From: Niebla homalea
Taxonomy: Eukaryota; Ascomycota; Lecanoromycetes; Lecanorales; Ramalinaceae
Reading direction: 5' to 3'
DNA: 64,000 bases
Assembly (NCBI GenBank): GCA_019925105.1
Contig: JAHGAU010000044.1
Span: 124,001 to 188,000, forward strand
The position numbers were made by a program, and so were the translations under genes. Below the pieces are notes generated by a model. It was not told where the DNA came from and made no database searches. It was given only the letters and a program-made list of their open reading frames with translations. How positions within the stretch are numbered: position 1 is the stretch's first letter; each line of letters opens with the position of its first letter. This document shows, one piece after another, positions 36,626 through 46,547 of this stretch.

Positions 36626-38989
36626 AGATAGATATATAAATAGATAGAAAATTAATTAATAATACTTTATTACCTTAAAGGCCCCCCCCCCCAAGCAGGC
36701 CCAAAAGATTACCCCTTAAATCTCAAAATGGTAATAAAAGGGTATCAAAAGGGTACTAAAATAATTATTTTTTTAAAAGGCTTTTTTTAAAAAAAGGCTT
36801 AAAATCTCAAAGTTTAATCAATAAGAACGGCCTTTTTAAAATGAAAGCATTTTAACACCCTTTTAACACCCTTTTGGGCCTTTAATCGAAACCGGTAAGG
36901 TAATATATATATTGAGGAAAGACGGGTAATACCGTTAAATAAGTCGGATTATAAAAAGTTTATTAATTAAATTTAAAAGCTTAAAAAGGTAAAAAGGCTT
37001 TAATAAGATTTTAATTTAAAAAAGAAGTACAGGAATTACGGTTTAATTAAAATGGATATTATTAATATAAACTTTATTTTTATTGAGTAACCTATATATC
37101 CGGCTATAATCTTTATTTAATAAATAACTTTACCGAACCCCTTAAATTTAATAATTAAAGACTTAAAGATTAATTATAATTAAGGGTAAAAGTAATAAAT
37201 TAAGAACTTAATTAAAAATAACCTTAACCTTATATTTCCGGATAAACTAAGTAATATATTATTAAATCTACTCTTTTTTTTGGTTTTATTAACCCATAAT
37301 ATAGATGGATTATTATATCCTTTAACCTTAATATCCCTTAAAATAACCTCGGAACTTATTAAGCTTAAAACTTATAAAAAAGGTATAATAAATAAATATA
37401 CCCGGATAAACTAAAAGTTAACGGAAAATAATAAATATAATTCCCTTAAAAAAAATAATATTTAAGTCTTAATTACGCGGAGTTAAATCCCCGCCGGTAT
37501 AATAATATTATAAAAACGGTAAATTTATACCTTTAAACGTAAAGTTAATAGCAATATAATTCACTATAAGGCCCGGTGAATAATATGTGATTTTAAATAA
37601 CGTAAAAGTATTAATTATAATAAAATATTTACCTCGGTAATAAAATTTATAAGTTATAAGGTTCTTTTTACCTTTATAACGATTAATAATTAAGATTTAA
37701 AGTAAATAAATATTAAAATAACGTTTTTTTACGGTTTTATTAAGGAAAAAGTATACGTAAAATAATTAAAAAAATATAAAAAAATTAATAAAAATAGTAA
37801 GAAGCTTTATTATAAACTCAAGAAAAGTTTATATAGATTAAAGTAATTATTATGATTATAATATAATCGTTTTTAAGAATTTATAGCTATATAAAGTTTT
37901 AAATTTATTTATACGGACTATTATATATTCCTTTACCTTAAAACCGGTATAATTATAACTATATATATAAATAACGTTTTAATAATTAATCCGTTTAAAT
38001 AAAAGATTTAAGACTTAAAGGTTATATTTAATTAAGAATTCTATATATTTAATTTAAGTTTAATAAATTATTACTTAAATATTATTATTATTTGGGATCG
38101 ATAAAATTAAACGATCCGTTTTAGCCAGGAAATTTATATTAAAAGGTTAATATAAAATTACGGTTAATAAGAAGCTTATCCGACGTATATATTTATATAA
38201 GTTAATTTTAAATTTAACCCGTTATTTAAGGACTATTAAGCGAAGCCAGAATTTAAATAATAATATTAATTAGCCGTAAGTTTATTAATATATATTATAC
38301 TTAATATATAACCGGATATAGTTTATACGGTAATAATTATTAATTAATATTCCGTAAATCCGTTTTATTAATATTAATTATATATAAAATAAATTATATA
38401 TTATTTATAGATTATTATATACTTTTAATTAATATATAAGGATAAGCTTAAAGCTTTTAATAAATATATTAACTCTAATTTTATAGCCGACTTTACCCGG
38501 AAATTAACTTTAAGTTACCTTTTTAATATAAAAAGTATATTAATTTATTAATCTTTAAAAAAGTAACCGATTATAACGTTATTTATTTATAAAGCTAAAT
38601 ATATAGGATAAATATAAGTTATTAAGGAAGCTATTTAATTAAAAAACTTATTAAAGTAAATATAACCCAATAAATTTAAGTATATATTTATTATTACGAT
38701 TTATAATAATAATTAAAGGGTTATTATATTAATTAAAAACCCAGTATATTATATAAGGATAAAGTATATAGGTATTTAACTATATTAATTACGGGAATAA
38801 CTTAAAGTTAATACCGTTAATCTTAAGTATATTTATATTATAAAGTAAATAATTAACGGGTTAATAAAAGTTTTATTTATTAAGACCTTTATATAATTTA
38901 AACGGGCGTTAAGCCTTAAGGAGTTATTATATTAATAATTTAAGGACCATATACTTATTAACGGCGGACCTAATAATAAGCCGGGTAAT

Positions 38990-39160
38990 AAATAATAAGT
39001 AAATAATAGCTATATAAAGGAGTTAATTACTTAATAATTAAAAAAGCTACTTAATAAATATAATAATTAAACTCTTATATATAATAACTATATAGAGGAA
39101 TTAATTACTTAATAATTAAGGGAGTTCCTTAATAAATATAGTAATTAAACTTTTATATAA
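38990..39160 (+). repeat. Expanded 3' tandem region of Copia-A copy 3
   Basis: A unit of about 85 bp (AGTTAATTACTTAATAATTA core) occurs twice between RNase H and the 3' LTR. It corresponds to the GGGGAGCTA units of copy 2 after RIP. Length differs between copies. Confidence 0.65.
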
Positions 39161-39238
39161 AAGGATATAACGTTAAGGCTATAAAGGAGTTATTTAATAA
39201 GTAAAATTTACGGGCTATATATAAAGTTTAAAGGGGAG

Positions 39239-39400
39239 TATTAAATATATAGGATCGTTACTTAAAAGATTACGTATTGCGGATTAGATTAAATAAAACG
39301 GACGTATTAAACTTAAGTGGGATAGCGGCATATAGCCTTATATATAGTCTTACTTTATATATAGTAATAATTAAGTAACTTATACCTCTTAATTTCAATA
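39239..39400 (+). repeat. Copia-A copy 3 3' LTR
   Basis: 162 bp, TATTAAATATATAGG to TTTCAATA, directly after the purine tract AAAGGGGAG. The GTTTA duplication follows. Confidence 0.92.
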
Positions 39401-39415
39401 GTTTATAAAATAAAA

Positions 39416-42100
39416 AGTAAACCCTATAAGTGCCCTATTTAATTAAGACGTTTTTATATAAACCTTATTTATATCGATATTATAAGACTTATTAATTATA
39501 AAGGGATAATAATATACGTAATTATTTATCTCGATAACTATATTAAATATTCTGCGGTTAAATTATTAATATTAAGGAGGATATTTATAAATTTCTTAAA
39601 TAATTCCGTAAAATATATAAGTATTCCGAGTCTCGTATTTTATATTTACCGTATTCGGTCGGATAATAAACTTAATATTAATGCTTTCACTTAATAATAT
39701 ACTTAATTAAATATTATATAAAAGTTTATTACTTATAGGACCTTTTAATAGAATAACGTTTTAAAGAAACTTAATTAAACCTTAATAATAATAATAAAAA
39801 TTATACTCTTAAATACCGGTTTAAAATTTAAGGACTATTAAATATAAGTTATCCGGGTTATTATTTACTTATATAACCGGTCCTTTATTACGGATCAGAA
39901 TAAAATACTTTATAAATTGCTTACCGGGATTAAGTTCCGTTTATATAATATTTGAAAGCTTAAGATTAAAGGCTATTATATATAACGTAAATCCGTTATC
40001 GGCTTTAATAAAAAGGAACTTTAAGTTAAATTAAGTACTTTAATCGGTTTTTAAGGGGAGTATTAATAATATATATTATTTTATAATAATAACCGGGTTA
40101 TTTTGGTTCCTTAGGTTATTTAACGTAAAAAAAGGATACTCCGGATACTATAAGTCCTTTAATAAAGGGGGAGGAGTATAATTAAAAAAGGCAAGTTCTT
40201 AATAGTTTATTAATTTTATTTAAATAAACGGAAATAAATTCTTTTATAATAACTTTATCTTATTTTACTCCGTATCCGTAAACCTTTAAAGCGGTATCCT
40301 TTAAAACGATATTATCTTCCTCAGGGTTAAATATTCCTTTATTTTTAACCTTAAGCGGTACTTTAATATTATAATTTATTAATAATTTTATAGACCGTTA
40401 AATAACCTTAATAAACTTTAAAATAGTCTTTTTTAAAACTTTTAAATAAGGCTTATTTCCCTTAAATTATAATATTATTATTAAACGATAGCCCGGAATA
40501 TAAATTTAAAAATTCTTTTTAAATCTTTTAAGGTTATTTATATTAATTTTATTTATAAATTTTACGTAACCGATCGTACTTAAGACTTATATTAAAGCTT
40601 AAAAAGATCCTTATTTTTAACCTGAATAAAAAGGTACTATAAGGGCTAAATATAAATCTATTAAAAATAAGTATATTTAAGTCCTTATTAAGCGTCTTAA
40701 AAAGAGGAACGTCCTTTATAACCGTTAAGTATATACCTTAAAGCGAAACTTATAAGGGGAAATTATCCGCTTTAAAGCCCGTTAAGTTATCCGTAGATTT
40801 AAGTAATATTTAAACTTAAATTATAATGAAACTTTTACTTTAATCGTTAAACCTATAAGCTATAAAATAATCTTTATTTTAATAATAATATATAACTGGG
40901 ACTTAAAGTAAATAAACATAATTATAGTATTTTTTTACGGTAACGTAAAAGAAGATATTTATATAGAATAGTCAAAAACTTTAAAAACGGTATTAATAGG
41001 GTTTATAAGTTAAAAAAAGCACTTTATAGACTTAAATAATTATTACAGATTTAATATAAAATATTCACTAAATTTATAAAATAATTAAGTTTCATTTTTA
41101 TTAATTTAAATTATAACGTTTTTATTAAGCCGGTTAATAGTATTATTATTGCCCTTTATATAAACGATATTTTACTTATTAATCCTTCCCGGTAAGGTAT
41201 TTAAGCCGTTAAAAAGTTTTTAAATAAGAAATTCTATATAACGGACTTAAGTTTTTATAATTATTATTTAAGTATAACGGGCTTTTATAATTGCTTAAAT
41301 AATATTCTTTAATTAAAATAATCCGGTTATATTAAACGGATCCTTAAGTAATTTAATATATAAGAAATTATTAATAAAAATACTTTAATAGAAATTATTA
41401 TAAAGCTCGAACTAATACCCATTAAGGAAAATTATATTTTAATTCAGGAATTATTAAAGGATTATTAATCGGTAATAAGGTTTTTAATATATACTATATA
41501 CTATATTAAATTTAATACTATATATTTTATATTAATAATTAACCGCTTTATATTAAATTTTTATAAGACTTATTAAAAGGCTATTAAAAGGATCTTTTAT
41601 TACTTAAAGAAAACCGTTAATTATTATTTTACTTTTTAAGGAGGGATTATATTTCTTTAAGGTTTTACGGATTTAAATTACGGTAATAATATTATCATTC
41701 GCCGTTCTATTTCGGGTTATATTTTTAATATTGGTAATATTATAATTAACTAATCTTATAAGGTTAATTCTTTAGTTAAATTTAAATTATAAAGGAAGCG
41801 ATTTAGCTTTATAACCTTTTTAATAAAATAATCTTAAGGAACAACTTACCTTAATATATTATTATTTATAGTAATAATTAAAGGGCAATTACTTTATTTA
41901 AGGACCCTTTATTTTACCCTTATATTAAGTATATCGTTATTTAGCTAAAATAATAATATAAAAGAGTTACCAATCGTAATATTAATATTTAATAAACCTT
42001 TACCGATTAATAAATTGTTAATAAACTTATAAAACTTATCATTAAGGACGCTTTCAGATTATTCCGTTAAGTATTTAACCTTAAAAAGTTCTTTTCTCCC
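39416..42100 (+). pseudogene. Copia-C integrase-RT-RNase H relic
   Basis: Integrase core sequence lies at 39440-40080. The RT box reads IIALYINDILLINPSR at 41145-41195, for YVDDILL with the first Asp changed to Asn, followed by FYITDLSFYNYYLSITG at 41230-41285. The copia RNase H end reads IFNKPLPI near 41985-42010 (for D-x-x-TK-LP). Stops appear at Gln/Trp positions. The order IN-RT-RH confirms Copia. Confidence 0.8.
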
Positions 42101-42610
42101 AATAGATAGGGTTATTTATTCCTTATGGCTTACTTAAGTGATTAATCTTAAGCCTCGATTATATAAGAGTTAATTCCTGATCGTACTTATTATATAAGAA
42201 TTATATTTCAGGTATACTCCGGATATATAATTCCTATATACTTTAAATAATTAAGCCTTATTCTTTATATTCCGGGTAATATATTCTTTATACTATAGAT
42301 ATATAACTTTATTACCTATTTTAAGTTCTCGTTTATATAAGCCCGTAATATAGATTTCTTAGCTTAAGGGCCCTTAAGGGTATATTTATAATATGGACCT
42401 TTATTATTATAAAGGATTACCGACCCCTTTTTAAATTAAATTTATTATATAAGGTAAAACAGTTAAAAAAAATATTTAAAAAAAGTATTTTTATTAAAAA
42501 CCGATATTTACCCTATAAGTGGCCGGATTAAAAGGGCCCTTAAAATATAGTAATAATAATAATATAAATCTATTAAAAATTCAAGTAAGAGTATCAAAAT
42601 TTAAGGAAAG

Positions 42611-42804
42611 TATTAAGAGATATTACGTAATTTAATTACGTAACCTATAAGACTTATATATAACGTAAAAAATAAAATAATAGAGTCCCGAGTTTAACGT
42701 TAAATATAATAATTTTACTTAATCGGGTTAACGCGGAATTCTTAGACTTAATTAAATCTCCCAGATAGATCAAATAAACCAACTAATACCTCTCAAATTT
42801 AACA
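42611..42804 (+). repeat. Copia-C 3' LTR (about 194 bp)
   Basis: It begins TATTAAGAGA after the purine tract AAGGAAAG and ends CTCTCAAATTTAACA; the ends are imperfectly inverted (TGTTgAGAG/CTCTCAA). The last ~25 bases resemble the Copia-A LTR end. There is no partner copy in the window, so the start is inferred. Confidence 0.7.
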
Positions 42805-42882
42805 GATACTATTATGTTAAAATATTATATCCTTATCCGGCGAATACGTTATATTAAAAGACTTTATCCTTTATTATAATAT

Positions 42883-43630
42883 TGATTAATTGATTAATTT
42901 ATATACGAGTTTAGTTACTTTAAGTTAATTTTAGCGTTTTATAATGCTAATAACTAGGTTATAGTTATTTTAATATTTATATTTATTTTAAACTTATTAT
43001 TTTAATTTTAAAAGGGAAAAGGAAACCGTAATCAGCTAGCTTAACCTTAACTTACCTTAAATATTAATCCGATTTAAATAAAAACCTCTCCTTTATAGTT
43101 ATTTACCTTAATATTACGATTAAGTTTTTATATTAATCCGATTAAGATTAATAATTACCTTAAATCTTTAATTTATTATTTTTATTAAAAATTTATTATT
43201 TTTATTAAAAATTTTTTATTTTTTAATATTATAATTTACGGTAAAGATTTAATAGTAATATTAAGTTTAATTAAAAGGAAGCGGCCTTAATTATATAACT
43301 TTATTTTTCTTAACGTTTAAACTTTATTTTAAGTATTTTATTATATAGCTTTTTAAATTAACCTTATTTAATCTTAACTTTAACCTTTTAACGTTAAATC
43401 CTTATAATTCCTTTTTACCGGCATTATATGGTAACTAGGCTTATTTAAGGTTAATTATGGGTATTAATAAATCGTTAAATATTTATTATTATTTTATTTA
43501 TATTAATTACGTAATTTACCGGATAAGGTTTAAGGGCTCTTAATGAAATCGTCCTTTACCTTTGAAATATTTAATTATTCTATAGTTTATCTTCTGTACT
43601 CAAAAATACCATTCCGTTACGCTCGCCCCC
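42883..43630 (-). mobile_element. SINE-like element copy 1 (748 bp)
   Basis: Bounded by TTTATTATAATAT at 42870-42882 and 43631-43643. On the minus strand it starts GGGGGCGAGCGTAACGG and ends in AATCAATTAATCAAT. It is collinear over its whole length with 44318-45046, including an identical 5' end, so it is a full-length unit and not a random truncation. The 3' end AACTAGACTCGTATATAAATCAA resembles the LINE 3' end. No open frame is seen, and I could not place pol III A and B boxes with confidence. Confidence 0.85.
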
Positions 43631-43643
43631 TTTATTATAATAT

Positions 43644-43901
43644 ATAGAATAAAAAAGGTTATATAATTAATTATATTAAGTTAAAAGAGTTATTAATAAT
43701 TCTTCTGACGTTTAATGTTTTATTATTAATATTTAAAGGTATTATAACGTAAAAAAACCGGGTATATAGGATAATAATCAATTTAACGTTTAATACGGTG
43801 AAGATTATTAATATAATAACGGTATATAAGCCTTAAAAAGACTTAAAATATAACTTAAACTATATATTAATATAAATAACCTTAAATTAATTGGTTAATA
43901 T
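43644..43901 (+). pseudogene. LINE endonuclease-region relic
   Basis: Similar to the minus-strand full-length LINE at about 16000-16260 in reverse (AAGGTTATATAATTAATTATATTAA block and what follows). By position it is the C-terminal part of the ORF2 endonuclease. It carries frequent stops; no catalytic residue can be named. Confidence 0.55.
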
Positions 43902-44246
43902 TGATTGATTAATTTATACTACGGATTTAGTTAGGTTAATTCTGGCGTTCCCTAATACTCAGCTATTTAACCTTATTAATAACCGTAAAAACCCGATATT
44001 TATTATGTTAAGAATAAAAACCGGTATCCACCCAATTTTTACTCTTATCTTAAGGGTTAAAAATATTTACGGCCGTTTAAAGAGTAGGAATTTATTCATA
44101 CGCTTTTTCTAAGAAAACTTATAATATTACGACCGAATCCACTTAAAGGTTGCCCTTAAACCTGTTACTCTTCCGTCACCCCACGGGTCTGTTTAATGCT
44201 AAAATTTCGAAATTCCGATTATACCACTGAATGTCCTTACCGACAT
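43902..44246 (-). mobile_element. 5'-truncated LINE, 345 bp
   Basis: Minus-strand LINE 3' end: tail TGATTGATTAATTTA at the left, target duplication AATTGGTTAATAT at 43889-43901 and 44247-44259. It matches 12836-13185. The 5' part (44090-44246) keeps more G+C than the tail part. Confidence 0.92.
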
Positions 44247-44317
44247 AATTGGTTAATATAATATTATTAATATTAATAAAGAAAACGTAAAAAACGTTTA
44301 AGGAAGCTAAAGTATAT

Positions 44318-45046
44318 TGATTGATTAATTGATTTATATACGAGTCTAGTTACTTTAAGTTAATTTCAGCGTTTTATAATGCTAATAATTAAGTTATAGT
44401 TATCTTAATATTTATATTTATTTTAAACTTATTACTTTAGTTTTAAAAGGAAAAAGGAAACTATAATTAATTAATTTAGCCCTAGCTTACCTTAAATATT
44501 AACCCGATTTAAATAAAAACTTCTTTTTTATAGTTACTTATCTTAATATTATAATTAAGTCTTTATATTAATTTAATTAAAATTAATAATTATTTTAAAT
44601 CCTTAATTTATTATTTCCGTTAAAAATCCTTTATTTTTTAACGTTATAATCCGTAATAAAGATTTAATAATAATATTAAGCTTAATCGGAAGGAAACGGC
44701 CTTAATTATATAATTTTATTTTTCTTAACGTTTAAACTTTATTTTAAATATTTTATTATATAGCTTTTTAAATTAACTTTATTTAATTTTAACTTTAACC
44801 TTTTAACGTTAAATCCCCATAATCCCTTTTTATTGGCTTTACGTGGTAACTAGGTTTATTTAAGGTTAACTATGGGTACCGGTAAATCGTCGGATATTTA
44901 TTATTGCTTTATTTATATTAACTACGTAACTTACCGGATAAGGTTTAAGGGCTCTTAATGAAATCGTCCTTTACCCTTGAAATATTCAATTATTCTATAG
45001 TTTATCTTCTGCACTCAAAAATGCCATTCCGTTACGCTCGCCCCCT
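44318..45046 (-). mobile_element. SINE-like element copy 2 (729 bp)
   Basis: Target duplication AGCTAAAGTATAT at 44305-44317 and 45047-45059. On the minus strand it begins GGGGGCGAGCGTAACGGAAT, and the first ~130 bases are almost identical to copy 1. The AATCAATTAATCAATCAA tail is at 44318-44335. The middle is RIP-mutated, the 5' end is not. No coding capacity is seen. The 3' end is shared with the LINE family, see findings. Confidence 0.87.
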
Positions 45047-45164
45047 AGCTAAAGTATATATAAAGACGGAAAAAACGGTAATTTAATTAATAGAACTCCT
45101 TTGATTAAATAATAAAAATTAAATCCACCTTTTTATAAAATAAATAATAAAACTAGTAAATAAA

Positions 45165-45327
45165 TGTTATGTGCAATATACGCATGCTAAGAGCTTATCG
45201 GGCACTAGTACCAAAAGGGTATAGTGGCTTAACGCGTATACTTATATTGCGCACCTTCAGTAGCTAGGTAGACAAGAATTATATATATTACACCCACATT
45301 TTACCTCAGTACTCTCAGTACCTAATA
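45165..45327 (-). repeat. LTR of non-autonomous element 2, left copy
   Basis: TGTTATGTGCAATATACGC to GTACCTAATA. It contains CGGGCACTAGTACCAAAAGG and CTAGGTAGACAAGAAT. Reverse-complemented, its inner end shares TGTAAWATGTATGATT and CTAGCTA motifs with the LTR of element 1. Confidence 0.9.
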
Positions 45328-46380
45328 AATGGTAGCAATAGCTTCAGTTATCTGAGCCTTTAATATAGATGTTGTATAACCTTTAGCACCCTATCATTAG
45401 TAATAACTACGTTATAGCTTATCTACTTAATACCTTATTACCGGAGTCTTTTACTAGATATTTTACCGTTATGCCTTTACTACCATTTATATCAATAGCC
45501 TTAACTGGCTCGATTATATCATCTTCGATACTATTATATTTATCAGCTCTTAAATCGACTGGATCATTCTTACCTTAAACCTTACCTATAAGATCCAGGA
45601 CTTTATTATTAACTACTTTATTAGCAAGCTTATTAGCAAGCTACTTCTTACTTAAACCTTACCTTATTATCTACGACCTCTATATAAGATTTATATCTCT
45701 TAAATCTCTTACTTCATTAAAATCAATACCTTTAGTTAAAGTATTATTATTACGGGTCCTACCCATTATAATACTTAAAGACCTCTACCGTAAATTTGCT
45801 TTATTACCAGTATCTTAAAAGTTATTAAATAAGAAAAAGCCTTTAATTAAACTATTTATAATTACTATAAACAAGCTTCAAAGCGTTATTTAAGTTAATA
45901 ACGAGAAGATCTATAAGTCTATAGTAAAAGCCGTAAAAGAGGCTTAGGAGCTTAGAATATAAATAAGTATTCCTTTAATAGAGGTATATATAAATCAGCT
46001 AAACAATAATTAAAGCCTTATTATACTTATAAGGATTATTTACTCCGTACGGCTTAAGGCCAAATAAGACCCGACTCGGTAAAACCATGGATATCACGGT
46101 TTTAAGCGATTTAGCTTAATTATAATACCCTTAAATCCACGACTATATCCCGGGTAGCTTACGATAATTCCTCGGCTTATACCTTTTACGGTTTTTCGAT
46201 TTTTTAACTTTCCCTTAATAATAAGCCTTAATACTTAACCATTATTATTTCTCTTTATTTCTTTAGTATACTTAACGCGAGATATATTTAATCCTCGGCC
46301 CCGGAGCCGCTTTTTATAATAAGGACTTTTATTTTACCGTCGCAAGGAAGGCGTTACGGTCTTTCTTTTTATAATATATT

Positions 46381-46542
46381 TATTATGTGCAATATACGTA
46401 TACCAAGAGCTTATCGGGCACTAATACCAAAAGGATATAGTGGCTTAGCGCGCATACTTATATTGCGCACCTTCATAGCTAGGTAAACAAGAATCATACA
46501 TATTACACCCACATTTTACCTCAGTACTCTCAGTACCTGACA
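46381..46542 (-). repeat. LTR of non-autonomous element 2, right copy
   Basis: TATTATGTGCAATATACG to GTACCTGACA, collinear with 45165-45327 with a few RIP-type differences and a small gap. The duplication ATAAA follows. Confidence 0.9.
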
Positions 46543-46547
46543 ATAAA

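Larger units (their letters stand above)
35550..36900. mobile_element. TA-flanked GC-rich inverted-repeat element (1351 bp)
   Basis: It interrupts Copia-A integrase/RT sequence that is continuous at 19210-19250. Ends are CCTTACGGG and CCGGTAAGG, a 9-bp inverted repeat with one mismatch. An inner inverted copy of AAAAGGGTGTTAAAATG lies ~25 bp in on both sides (left 35574-35590; right near 36850-36875). TATA precedes and TAATA follows, compatible with a TA duplication. The interior is hexamer minisatellite and homopolymer. RIP marks are almost absent while the host is saturated. It looks like a non-autonomous DNA element (MITE-like) of unknown family. Confidence 0.72.
32090..39230 (+). pseudogene. 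Copia-A copy 3 gag-pol relic
   Basis: Parallel to copy 2: gag and protease at 32090-34560, integrase start at 34720-34920 (MDLKRKRYNNNKIKDAYY), integrase to 35549, then after the inserted element RT at about 37480-38110 and RNase H at 38460-38940. Every domain is broken by stops. The conserved RT sites are mutated (YINN for YVDD). Confidence 0.8.
31916..39400 (+). mobile_element. Copia-A copy 3, complete, inside Copia-C
   Basis: 7485 bp with 162-bp LTRs (31916-32077, 39239-39400), duplication GTTTA (31911-31915, 39401-39405), primer site at 32078, and a PPT AAAGGGGAG just before the 3' LTR. Without the 1351-bp inserted element at 35550-36900 it is about 6.1 kb, close to copy 2. It is collinear with copy 2 and more mutated. 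The RT box near 37960 reads TIYINNVLII, both Asp lost. Confidence 0.93.
30841..42804 (+). mobile_element. Copia-C, interrupted by Copia-A copy 3
   Basis: A third Copia family on the plus strand. The left part (30841-31915) holds the gag end and protease; the right part (39401-42610) holds integrase, RT and RNase H; the 3' LTR is at 42611-42804. The break is exactly the 7.5-kb Copia-A insertion with duplication GTTTA (31911-31915 and 39401-39405), and the reading continues across it inside the GAG-pre-integrase domain. The 5' LTR was not found. An extra ~500 bp between RNase H and the LTR (42110-42600) has no recognised function. Confidence 0.82.
45165..46542 (-). mobile_element. LTR-flanked non-autonomous element 2 (1378 bp)
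   Basis: Direct repeats of 163 and 162 bp and the 5-bp duplication ATAAA (45160-45164, 46543-46547). The interior aligns inverted with element 1: for example the ACCTCTATATAAGAT and AAAGACCTCTACC blocks at 45680-45790 match the reverse of 27240-27360, and the CCGGGTAG/CCCGGGATATAG blocks near 46150 match near 26710. Strand is set by the frame of element 1. As there, no pol domain, primer site or polypurine tract is visible. G+C is moderately retained. Confidence 0.87.
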
